A DNA stretch of 64,000 bases from Chaetoderma sp. LZ-2023a (lineage: Eukaryota > Mollusca > Caudofoveata > Chaetodermatida > Chaetodermatidae): assembly GCA_034401795.1 (NCBI GenBank), contig CM067370.1:52979380-53043379 (forward strand), given 5' to 3'. Shown here one piece after another: positions 1 to 12,200 of this stretch; positions within the stretch are counted from its first letter, which is position 1, and each line of letters begins with the position of its first letter. Made by a program: the position numbers and the translations under genes. The notes beneath the pieces are model-generated. The model did no database searches. It saw nothing but the letters and a program-made list of their open reading frames with translations, and was not told where the DNA came from.

Positions 1-160
1 TATAATGTTGGTCACATGATGACTGTAATGATGTCACATGATTATTGTAATGTTGATCACATGATTACTATAATGTTGGTCACAATATTACTGAAATGAT
101 ATTATATGATTATTTTAATGTTGGTCATGTGATTAGGGTAATAGTCATCACATGATTACA
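1..160. repeat. Degenerate minisatellite
   Basis: Imperfect tandem repeats of a unit near 28 bp, built on 'AATGTTGGTCACATGATTA' with variants (GTTGATCACATGATTAC, GTTGGTCATGTGATTA). The array runs in from the window edge and stops shortly before the acceptor of the first GPR89 exon, so it is intronic. Confidence 0.75.
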
Positions 161-182
161 TGCTTACTGTTCACATTTACAG

Positions 183-278
183 GCAACAATAAACATTATA
201 TTTGATCGAGTTGGAAAGACAGATCCAGTAACTAGAGGCACAGAAATAGCTGTCAATTATTTAGGGATTAAATTTGAT
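183..278 (+). CDS. GPR89: GPR89 exon (first in window)
   Basis: Acceptor TTTACAG ends at 182 and donor GTAAGTAC starts at 279. The exon is 96 nt, phase 0 on both sides, 32 codons, and includes [13 protein letters not shown] and VNYLGIKFD. This segment precedes a membrane helix in GPR89 proteins. Recognition rests on my memory of the family sequence, not on a database search. Confidence 0.9.
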
Positions 279-3200
279 GTAAGTACTAAAGTGTAATTGT
301 GAAGGTTTTAGTAAGAAATAATTGATTGTGTGGATTTTCTTTCTTATAAACTGTTACCATGTCATAACTGAAAATAATAGTTAAAAAACAGTTTTGAGCA
401 GACTTACTGCTGAAGCGTGATGGTCTCCATTCTAATGCCGGTAATATAATGGTAGCAATACATGTCCATAATGCGTAACTCAGCATTGAAATTCTGGGTA
501 TCGTTTAAATTAAATAATACATGGTACATTATTAGAGTTCTCACCATGCAGACTTCGAAATTTTACGTAGCCAAATCATTAGTTCCTGTGTTGGTTATGC
601 AAAATCAAAAAGTGTAGATTGAAAATTAGCGTATGTGAAAATAGGCTTTTATTTTCAGTTGGAAAAATAGTAAAACTCATGTTCAGTTGACATCATAAAC
701 TATGCCAAGGCATATAACACATCTGGAAAATCATTTTGCTGTATTTGTTAATCTCGGAAAGTATATTAAGTAGCCAACTAATTTATTCAACTAGGGTTCA
801 TGTACATACCTGAAGTATTGGTTTATGGAAATACCCATAACCTATTGTTAAGTTATATAAATTTTCTAAATTTTATAACCTTCCATGGAACATACACTTA
901 TTTAGCATGTATTGGCTGCCTTTTAATGTATCCTGGTCACTTACCCTATTCATGTCCAACAAATTTGTTCTCAATCTGTAGTGTTCATAATATGTTTAGC
1001 CTGTTCACAAATAAACATGGCTGAATATAAAGGTCCATCGACCGTTACTGGCTAAAGTAGCATTTATTTATCCTTGTCATTCAGTAATTGCTGGGGTTTT
1101 CTGTTTACAGGTTGTATTTTGGTCACAGCAAATATCATTCATCCTGGTGGGAATCATCATCGTGACATCTATACGTGGTCTTCTTATAACACTTACCAGG
1201 GTAGGTTCTATTCTCATCACTGTTCATTCAGATTTCTGAACTACCTGATCCCTAATAAGTGTGAAAACTGATGAATATTTTGAAAACAACTTGACTGAAA
1301 TTGCTGTTGGTTTTGGCAGCAACAACTACAGTTAAATCTTCTGATGGCTCTTGTTTGTTCTGTAAACACAGTAGATGGTCATTTGATATGAGAAATTGTC
1401 TGGATAAGATTTGTTGATTAAATGGTTAAGTTTTACTTAACTTGTTCATCCCCGAAATCCTATTGTCACAATTTTAAGGCAATGATACAAACTATTGCTG
1501 GCTTTGCAATATACCGGTACAATATTGAAGACTTGTACCGTAGTTATGGCGCTACTCATAATGAAATGAACTAATACTGAAATATCAACTTTGTGCAATA
1601 ATGCTTGAAAGATTTGAACTGCGACAAAGTTAGACTGGTATTTTACACTGACCCCCGCAAAGTTAAATATGTTATGGAATGTGTTTTCTGAATCGGCTAT
1701 AGAGAAATTATAATTCACATTGCTTCAAAACATGTATATTTCATACTTTTAGACACTAGAATTACAAAATTAAGAAAATAGTCTACTGTATGTCATAGTG
1801 AATAGTTGTCCTTGTTACAAGCATTCATTTCCAAATCAAATTCATTCTCATCTGTTCTTCAATCGAGCGTGAAATGAAGAACAACCACTGGCTGAACGAG
1901 ATTCCCTATTGTTAAACATAGTAAATGTGATTATCCTGATATAAGCAATATTTCAGGGGACAGTAGTATTTTTATTCACTAAAACATTCAGCAATATTAA
2001 TGCATGGAAATATAAGATTGTAGTCATATATCATCTATGAGTTTTTGCATGTATTCTTGAAAGATGGTAACATCTGCAGATACAGTATTTAGCCCCCTTC
2101 TCACTTCAAATGAAGAACTGAATTAATACACAACCTTGTTGGCTATTGTGAATGCCTAACCAATTAAAATATGCATTCAGATGAAGAAGCATATTTGTCA
2201 TTTCATTTTGTCGTTCATTTAACAATAAGCGTATTGTGTTGCTGAATAGCTTTACTCTGTAGCCCTGCCGCATTTTGATTATGCCTGTAATTTTTGACAA
2301 AATAAAAGTCTGTCAATTTCACACTTCTATCATGCACCATAAGATGGCAGACAAAAGTTCTTATATATACTTTGTACAGTACTGTGGAACCTAATAGTGG
2401 TGAGCAATATCCTCATCAGGAGCTACATATTACATGTTTGAATGTATAATTTTAGGTATAACATCCATATTCTGTTTTTAATATCTACTAATACTTGATA
2501 TTACGGCTTAGAAGCATGTCACAACATAGTGTCGGGAGAACAATGTATACAAAAGCACATGTATGATTCAGTGTGAATGAGCAATTTAGTATCCCATTAC
2601 CTCAGTCCTCATTCTACATTGGCCATCATAAGAACCCTGGTATTGAAGGTCTACTCGTATGAAAATTGGTATCATGTCCCTGCTTTTCTTTTAGTGGATA
2701 CTGTGAAGCCTTTGTTGTTGAGTATTTTGCAAATAATTTAGCTGAAAACAATTGTTGCCTTGAGCTCTAGTTACCTTAATTTCAAAATATTCAGAAGCAT
2801 AGTTATTGTGTCATCAATGTATCTGATCTGTTTGTGTGTGGATGATAGGCTTTAGCCCTTTAACACTCTTGGGAAATTTCCATTTGCGGACCAAGAGAAG
2901 ACTATTTTTGAAAATTTATCACTGGAATGCCTGGCTTGGTAACTGAGCCAGTCATTTCAGTGATAAATTTTCAAAATATAGTCTTATTGTGGTCTTTAAA
3001 TCAACATTTTTAATGAAAAAATTGACATTTTCTTGAAAAATCTGACGGTTAACAGGACATTAATGTTTGTTTAGTTTCCCCCCCCCCCCCTCCCCAGTCT
3101 GGATGATGGCGGGTGGGTAGGGGGGGGGGGGGAGGAAGGGGTGTGTGAATATAGCGATCAGCATGTCCATCTGCCTGTCTGTCTGTCCCCGTCTTGTCAA

Positions 3201-6200
3201 CGCAACTCCTAGAGGTCTCAATGGATTAACCTAAAATTGCGTCTACCTCATCAGTATCATGTGCAGATGGGCATGTGCTTTTTTTCGCTACCGAAAATTT
3301 TTTCATTACAGAGTTATCCCCCTTTAAATATCTTAAAACCGATACATAAACTACATTGCCAATCATTTCTTGTCAGCGCAACTCCTTCTATAGTTCAGCT
3401 CTGATTCTTTTGAAACTTAGTAAGTATTATCCTTACCACGTGAAGGTATGCATATGCTATCCGTATACCTGTACATCCATCCGTCTGTCCAAAATATATG
3501 TATGTCCCTCTGTTAGTCCATCCATCTCTGACAATCATTTCTTGTCAATGATCTCCTAGAGGTCTCAATGGATTGACTTAAAATTTTGTCGACAATATCA
3601 GTATGCTGTGCATGTGCTTTTGTCGCGGCCAAAAAATTATTCATTACAGAGTTATCACCTTTTAAATATCTTAAAGCTGATACATAAACTGTATTAAGCT
3701 TAGTGACAAAGGAATTTAGATTTTAGGAAGAGTTTTCATTGATTAGTTTTTCTAAAATATTGTCCTTTACAATTAACGTTACATGTATGTCCACTCTTGA
3801 TGTATGCTTATCTGAAATTTTTTTATCCTGTAGGGATATGCCGTCTTCTGATGGCTCATGTTACTTTAAAAATTACTTCTAATATTAAAATTGCCAATTA
3901 ACTAGAAGTTGCTGTATTGTATATAAATTATAAACTAATTTATATTGTTTTCCTTCAGTTTTTCTATGCAATAGCTAGCAGCAAGTCCTCGAATATCATA
4001 GTGCTGTGCTTGGCACAGATCATGGTATGTATCTGTTCTTTCATTTGTGTAGCAATCATATTCCTTGTACGAATAATCGTATCTCTTATCAGTCAACTTC
4101 ACACAATGGACCGTTACACTTTTACAATGTAGCTATGCGCTGCCCATTTCAAATCTAAGCTCCACCAACATCATGTCCGTGTTTGGATCGATCGATCTCT
4201 GAACTCACTGATTATCAATTTCTAGAAAACTACATGTAAGCTGTTGAATATTTTGAAACTAATTTGACTGGATGCTGTTGCTGCCTATGGCATAGTTCAT
4301 TGCAAAGTCGTGAAGTCATGGTTGCATTGCAATCACATTTCTGGTTAGTTTGTCTTCTAACTTAACAATGGTCATTCCGATTTCAATGAAACTTTACAGA
4401 CGTGTTATACCATATCATCATAACCACAAATGGGAATATTGGGATCCATTTCTCGCTATTCCCCGCCCATTTCTAGTTATGCCCTACCAATTTCTAGACA
4501 TGCCCCTCCTATCTCCTCTTCTCAATTTATTGGTCTGAACTATTACATGCTTTCTAGTTTTACCAAACTAGTTTTGCAGTCTTCACGTCAATATTTGTAG
4601 AAATCTTGGTTATTTAGATGTCTGATCTCACTAGAACGCCAGATGGAGCGCAGGGACAAAGGAATCAGGTGTCTTTAATTATTATTTTGTCTATATTCCG
4701 CTGGTCTTTCGTATTGTTATGTGTTTCCGGGATTTGTTTTAGACATTTTTAGCCACCTTGTAAACTGGTAAAATTATATACTTGAATTTCTAATCACTTT
4801 GTTTTTGTGTCCACAGGTACATGGAATGGATATAGACATAGTTTGTGATGAAATTTTCTCCACCTTTTCACCCTTTCCCTGTTAGGAATGTTTGGTTATG
4901 CCTAGAGAATGGAGAGCTCGCCGTATGAGTTGTAGCTTATCTCTCTTCCCCATGGTCCCTTTATTATTAATGGTGGAGAGGCATGTGAAATGGTGGACTT
5001 CTCAAGAGTGATGGATGTGGTAGTATGCCTATGCTAATCATGCAGGCACTCTAGAATTATGAAGATATGGCACTTTATACTATTTGAAAATGTTAAAATC
5101 TGCTGCCAAAATTTGTTCTTATGTTTCTCTGTTGGTTGGCATATGGTTATTGCTTTATTCACCACCATTGTTTATGCTCTTTTGTGTTGAATACAATTCG
5201 TCTTTACACCTTGATGATGTGTCTTGTACTGATTATATTTCTTGGATATTATTTAAGATATGACGTTATTATCAGCCCTTTGTTTACTGTCAACAATTCA
5301 TTATGTATCGGCTGTTTTTTTGTCTTTAGCAGCTTACGGATTAATTTGTTTACTGTTGCTCCCTGTTATGTAATTTTTTGCCTATGACTAAAAACTCATT
5401 GTCTTCGGATTATAACTTTCTGATGATTAGTGGTTGTAGCTCCTGCGGGAGGTTTCTAATGCCCAAGTTTGCTCCCCATGTCTGCACTAGATGCAGTACT
5501 TGTGGTATGTATGATTACTGTATTCTGCGGCTGTAGTAGTAGAAAAATCCTACAGCTGCAATGAGTCCTTCTTCGCTTTTACCCACTGTGTCTTGTCCTC
5601 ATCTGAAATCCTTAGCTTCCTCAGGTCCATTCTTGACTTCAATGTACCTCGTAGCATGCTTAGCAGATTTATACAATGATGTCCTCTCCTGGCTTTGTAT
5701 TTGCTGGCTCTCAGTAGGGCGAATTCCAAGGCTCTCTGTGCTGGTGTCTCTTTTGGCATCCTTAGCACATGGCCAAACATGGCCCATCATTGCTGGGCGA
5801 CTTTTACAGACAGCGGCGACGTGTTACACATCTTGTATAGTGCAGCATTGGAAATTATGCTGGCTGGCCATCGGTGTCCAGTGATGGTGCGTAGGTGTTT
5901 GCGGTGGCAGGCATCGAGTTTGTCTAGAGCTGCCTTTGGAGCTGCCCAGCTGTTACAGTTATACAGCATCAAGGATACGCAGGTTGCATTATATAAACAT
6001 AGCCTCTTTATCAAGGGTATCTTTGATCTACGATTCCATAGCTTCCAGAAGGACTGGAAAGTTATGTTCCCCATGACGCAGTGTGCAGAAATGTCAGCAG
6101 TACTGCAAAGCAGCGAGCCCAGGATTTTACTTTTCCTCCATGGTTCGCTGCCACGAAGTGGGTCGTCATTTTCATTATTTTCATGCTTTGTCGATAGGTA

Positions 6201-9200
6201 TATGTGGGTGAACTCTGTTTTGGATTCATTCATAAAGAGATTCTCAATTTTTAGTTTGCTTGCAGCTATTGGGAGAAGTTCGTCAAGGAGTTTCTTTTCC
6301 TCGTCTATGAAGTCCACATCATCGGCATATTCCATCTCTAGCGGCATACAAAGTATTGACACTGGGCGGTTTGGTCTTGTGGAACTTTCCCGCACAGATT
6401 TCAATGCGGCAGCAAGGTAGCAGGTGAAAAGCACCGGAGATAGACCATCTCCCTGTCCGGAGGCAATTGATGTCTCAAACTCTACAGACTTCACTGACTT
6501 GACTCGTACTCTCAGCTTGGTGTCTGCAAGTAGTAGTCTCACTAGTCATAGCTCATCTTCATTGCAACTGGCCTGGCGTAGTACATCTAGGATCTTTGAG
6601 CGTTTAATTGTGTCAACGGCTCGTGACATGTCAATGCCCATTTTGTGGAAGTCCCAGTGTTTGGACATGACTACCGATACAAGCATGCATTGAGCTCATA
6701 CAATGTCTGCGCAGCTGCGTCCATGTTTGAAGCCACTTTGACATGATCCGGTGAAGTAATCGATCTTGTCTCGGATGCGGCATAGAGTAACATTGGATAG
6801 GATTTTCCGTATGCTGTTGAGGAGCACAATGAGCCGCAGATTGGCGGGGGGTGCCTAGGTGGCTTCTTGGGCTTGGGTAGTTCGATAAGGGTGCCTTTGC
6901 CTACAGCGTCGATGGGAAGATGGTGCATAAAAGCTGAATTGATTTGGTGCGTGATCGGTTTTGAGATAAAGTCACTTGCATATTTGAATAGTTCATTGCT
7001 CATGCCATCAGGTCCAGATGCATGTCCATTTTTCAGGGCTTTAAGTGCCTTCTCAACTTCTGCTGTTTTAATTGGTGTTAGTAATGGCCTGGGGTCTCCT
7101 GAGAACGGGTGCAAGTGCTCATCATTGTTGTCAGTGAACTGTTCCTTGAACCATTCTCGGATCACCTCGGCTTTTACCTGGTCAGTCCCGATAAAGTCTC
7201 CTTCAGAGTTGTGTTCAGTGAGTGGTGGTGTGGTCAGTAACTCTCAGGGCTCAGGCTGCCCGAAACATTTTGTAACAGTGATCCGTGGCAGTGATTTCAT
7301 CTGCTAGGGAGTCTGCCTGTTGAATAGCAAGATCTTTTATGCGTTCGCTAATGTGGCGCAGAATAATATTGCGCTCCTGGCGTAGTTTGGTGCGGTGGTT
7401 CTGGTAGCGGATGATTCCATAGATTTCAGTATTTTGGTTAGAGCTTCGTTTGGATCGGAGCTGACATTGATGTTAGCTATCTGCTCCCCGAGGGCTTTTT
7501 TGTATGACATTTGAGTGTCAGTGTCGCTGATGAGATTGGGTAGGTTGTAGGTGACTCTACCCTCTTGCCTGGTATGGTGTTTATATATATATATATATAT
7601 TAGGTAGAGATCGTTCACCAGTATTTGTGGTCCCATCCTTAAATGTGATGTTTGTAAACAGTGGGGGGTGGGGGTTTGGGGGTGAAGGACAGGGCGAGTG
7701 ATAAGGAGAAGCATCTCAAGAAGGAACGCGAGGGTGTAAGTTGTGGAAAGGGTAAGAGAAAGGCCACCATGCCCGTGGACATGGAGGCTTTCCATGTTGA
7801 GATGATGGGGAATGAAGAAGACAATTAAGGGCATGATACCAGAGTAGCTTCGCAGCATGCTCCCTGGGCCAGGTAATTTGTTGCCTTCTTCGTCTGTCCT
7901 GGTCAGATAGTCCCCGCCTCTGAATCTGAGTTCTATGATAGGGGTTTACCAGTTTTGCAATCAGACTCGGAGGTGGTTCCAGTTGATCACGGCTTGAGAT
8001 TCGTTTCGCCATTGGATCCAGGAGCAGGAGTGATGGCCTCCAGATCCCGCTTTACGCGTCCCATGGAGCAGCCGCCCACTCATGGTACCATACCCTCTTA
8101 CAGGTACTTTTCCTGGCCAGTCTGGGTTAGCTTTCTTTGTTGACCGGAGCCTAATCTTTTTGGCCAGGAAGAAGAGGACTATCTGTTGGAGTCTGCTGAT
8201 GGAGCCGTGGCCATGGAATCGAACATCCGCCCCTTCACGGGGTGAGCTGATGTTCTCCGTGTTGTTCCTCATGCAGGAGTAACTTTCACTGCCAAGACGG
8301 TTGCCTGGGTTGGAACTGATGGCCATCCATACCCCCTCACACCATGGCCCTGGCTCATAGTATAGCCACGGCTAATACTATGCCAGCCCTCACAGGCCTG
8401 CATGGCTTTGCCGGCTTGCCAGGTGCAGCCACCATTATGCTTGCGAGTGCTGTTGAGGACGACGAAGGCCTGCGCCTGGTCGAGCACTCGCAGGTGGCCA
8501 CTGAGGAGGACTGGTCTGATGTGTGCCAATGGTTGGTAAGCGTTAGACCAGAGCTCAATGTGGAACTATCGGCTAACCAGCGGGACCTGTGCCCCGTGGT
8601 TGGTGGGAAAGCCAGCGATGAGCGCAATGCCATCTCTGCCATTATTAGAGCATATCACTTATATGTTCACAGCGGCTGAAGCATCAATCAAGCGAGGTGA
8701 CTAAGCGCTGGCCTGTTGTGTCTGGCCAGTACCAGCCACATGGTGTTGTTCCTAAGCCTAGTGCGGATGATCGTGCTGTGCTAGGCGAAGACACGCAGGC
8801 TATGTATGGGCGCGCTGCGCAGTGCCAATACCGCGTTACGCAACACAGTACAGAGGAGAGCGCGAGAGCTGCAGGGGATAGTTACTGCTGTGTTGCATCA
8901 AGTGAGCTCGGTCACAGTCCAGTGAGCCATCCCGGATAGGATTAACTTGGCCGTCACTAGGAGTGTTAGGGTGAGGCGCACATTCGTGCTTGACAACCTG
9001 GGCCCATCACAGGATCTCTACAATAGGCTGCTGTGTACGCCTATGTTGGGTCCTGTCCTGGTCTCTTTGGAGTGGAGAGATGTAAACACCTCCAGGAGAC
9101 TCACTCTTGTGAATAATCAGAGAGCGCTACAGGAGCTACAGGGGTGGTGGGCGTGGCGCAGGCTCCTCCAGCGCAGCTGACCAGGCAGCAGCCCACGCAC

Positions 9201-12200
9201 CGAGGTGTGCATGGCACCGGGCTGAGGCACGCAGGGATCTGGTCATGGTAACCATGCCTGATGGGCTGGTTATCACAGGAGCCACTCCAGTGCTAGCACA
9301 ACCAGAGAGAGTGCCGCTTTTGCATTACTTGTGACCACATCTATCCCGTAGACCCATGGGGAGTCGCTTGGCCTTTCACAAGCAAGAGTTTGAGATGTTA
9401 ATGCGATGGCTTCCAGTCGGGTACCAGCTCGACTGGGCAGTAGGCGCGCCATCGCAGCTGTCTCCGGTCCCGATCTGGACTCAAAATCCAAGAGATCCAG
9501 ATCAACGGTTGTCTATTTAGGAGATAAATTCCCTAAAACAAAAAGGAGCAATTCAGCCGGCACAAAATTGTGCGGGTTTTTACTCAACCCTGTTTCGGGT
9601 AACAAAGAGCACTGGCGGGTGGAGACCAATTCTCAACCTCAAGCCATTGAACAAGTTCATAGACACACCGAGATTCAAGATCGAAACAATCAAAACTGTG
9701 TTGGCAGGGTTAATTAGAGATGGGAATGTGGACAGTGTCAATAGATCTGAAAGATGCTTATTTCCACATTCCAATTGCGAGGAGTTTTCGACAGTTTCCG
9801 AGATTTGCATTTCAGGGCCTACAATCGGAATTCAAAGTTCTTCCCTTTAGTATTTCGACGGCTCCTTGGGTCTTCAGCCGGGTAGTTCTTGCTATCACAG
9901 CATATTTCTGCAGGAGAAGCAAAGCAGTCCACGCTTACATAGATGACTGGCTGTTAAAAGCATACAATCAGGAAGGTTTGTCAGCAAATCTGGAGATAGT
10001 TTTGAAAACACTCACAGATTTAGGCTGGATAATCAACTTTAAAAAATCAGAGCTTGCTCCATCCCAGAAGTTTGTTTACCTGGCCATGTTCTTCGATCTG
10101 GAGATCGGGTATCTTTACCCATCTCAAGAGTAGAAATACTTATCTGTGTCATTCAGACTGTGTGCACTAGTTGCTTTGTGCTGGAAAAGGTTTACTTGAG
10201 AATGCTGGGATTGATTGTCTCTGTAGAGCCAGTCATTTTACAGATGGCCTTGCGAAGGCGACCTATCCAGCTATTTCTCATGGCACAGCGGACCTAGAGT
10301 GCAGGATCCCTGGACTCAAAAGTGTCAGTGTTGGAACCGCTTTAATGGTTGATGAAAAGGGAGAATCTCCTGGTGGGGTGATGCTATATCAGAGAACGGC
10401 GTATACGGATGCATCAATGTAAGGATGGGGAGCTTGCCTGGAAGAAGCCACAGTATCAGGGCGTTGGAATCCGGATGAGTCACGGGAACATATCCATCTA
10501 CTGGAAATATGAGCAGTAATCCAGGGCCTGGAACATTTCTTAGAGAAAGTCAATGGCAAGATAGTTCAGGTTCGATCAGACAACTCAACAGTAGTGACTT
10601 ACATAAACCGCTAGGGTGGAACGAAGTCGTCCAGTCTCTGCATGGTGACATGGAAACTGCTTTGCTGGTGTCTAGATCATGCGATCACCTTGAAAGCAGT
10701 TCATATTCTGGGAAGATTAAATCTGTTAGCAGACTCATTGAGCCGAAGGATGAGTATTTTACCTACGGAATGGCAACTAAATCAATGTGTGGTGGATCGT
10801 CTATTCAAGCACTGTGGCAAACCCAACATAGATTTATTTGCAATGAAGAAGAATGCGAAGATGACGATGTATGTCTCTCTGGGTATGCATATACATAGCC
10901 GCCATCAATCCTGATTCCAAAAATTCTTCAGAAAATCAGGCAGGAGGAGTGCCAAGTGATTCTGATCACCACAAATTGGCGAAGCCGCTCATGGTACACG
11001 GATCTGCTGGACCTTCTGGTCTGCAATCCAGTTCCTCTCTGCCTCTGATGGACAATATAATGTTCCAGGGCAAGGCCCTTCATGACAATCTGTCAATGTT
11101 CAAATTGACTGTGGATGTTGTCAAGGAATCCGCAATTAAGGATGGCTTTTCTGAGCAAGCAGTCATGTTTGTAGCAAAAGCCAAAAGAGGGTCAATCCCC
11201 AGAGCATATGATTATAAAATCAACAGATTTGCAGAATGGTGCTAGGAAAGATGATACATCTATTCAGGTGGTAGCCGATTTCCTCTGTTACCTGTATGAT
11301 GCCTACAGCCTTAAACCTAATTCTATTACTGGCACTAAGTCACTTTTAATGTCTGTTATCCCTTGCTTGTCTAATAGAGGAAGTGATAAAGTATGTAATT
11401 TGAATGCTTTTATCATAGATACGGAGAAATCTACCAGTGAGTCGGGCTTGGAGTTTATCTCTCTGTACTAACTGATAAACCCTTTGAACCACTAAGTTCC
11501 ATTTCTTTGAAAATGTTGACACTTAAAACTGATTTTCTAATAGCTTTGGCAAGGCGTAGAAGTGAAATTCAATCCTTATCTGCCGAGTCTGACCATTATG
11601 TGGTTACAGGGTTAATTTCCTGGCCAAGAATCAGTCATTGAAATATCCAGGTCAACCAATTGTTTTGCCAGCTTTGACTAGATATAGTCCTAGTTCAAAG
11701 GTATGGTGTCCTGTCCTCGCATTAAACCGGTACAGACAATGTACACAGGAATTGCGGACAGACCCTAATTCATTATGGATGTCTTACATTGAACCCCATG
11801 GCCAGGCGTCAGAATACACTATTTCGCGGTGGATTGTGGAATGCACCCAGTTATGCCACAAATCTGCTACTGGCAAACAGGTTGACATGGCCAAGACTCA
11901 CAGTGTCCATCGCATAGTAGCTTCCACCGCCCAGTTAAATGTGGTACTGGTGGTGGATGACATTATGTCAGTAGCCCAGTGGCACTGTGAGTCAAGTTTT
12001 ACCGACCATTACCTCTGTGATACCATCAATCCTCTCGCCTTGTCGATTTTGAAAAGATAATCAGGTGTACATATTGTATATAAGGCCTTCTCACTGTTTA
12101 TAAACGGCACATTTAATTGTGGGAACAACCATTTTTGTTGTGTGTCATTCTTCACTTAGGGGAAGATGATGTCCAAGTCAAAGATTTATTAGGTGAGTCT

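Larger units (their letters stand above)
5507..7618 (-). mobile_element. 5'-truncated non-LTR retrotransposon (LINE), antisense
   Basis: Antisense LINE fragment whose 3' end faces left. It is flanked by 13-bp target duplications with one mismatch: CAGTACTTGTGGT at 5494-5506 and CAGTATTTGTGGT at 7619-7631. It contains RT and C-terminal coding sequence but no endonuclease domain, and its 5' side ends at a (TA)n run at 7581-7600. It sits inside DIRS element A's ORF1, so it arrived later than A. I cannot assign its clade with confidence (RTE- or L2-like). Confidence 0.8.

Noticed and set aside
2106-2300. 64-codon minus-strand ORF in a GPR89 intron
   Set aside because: No conserved pattern, intronic position and AT-rich composition; likely chance.
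5561-7307. Plus-strand ORFs of 89-241 codons
   Set aside because: They are shadows opposite the antisense LINE ORF2 remnant, which has clear RT motifs on the minus strand.
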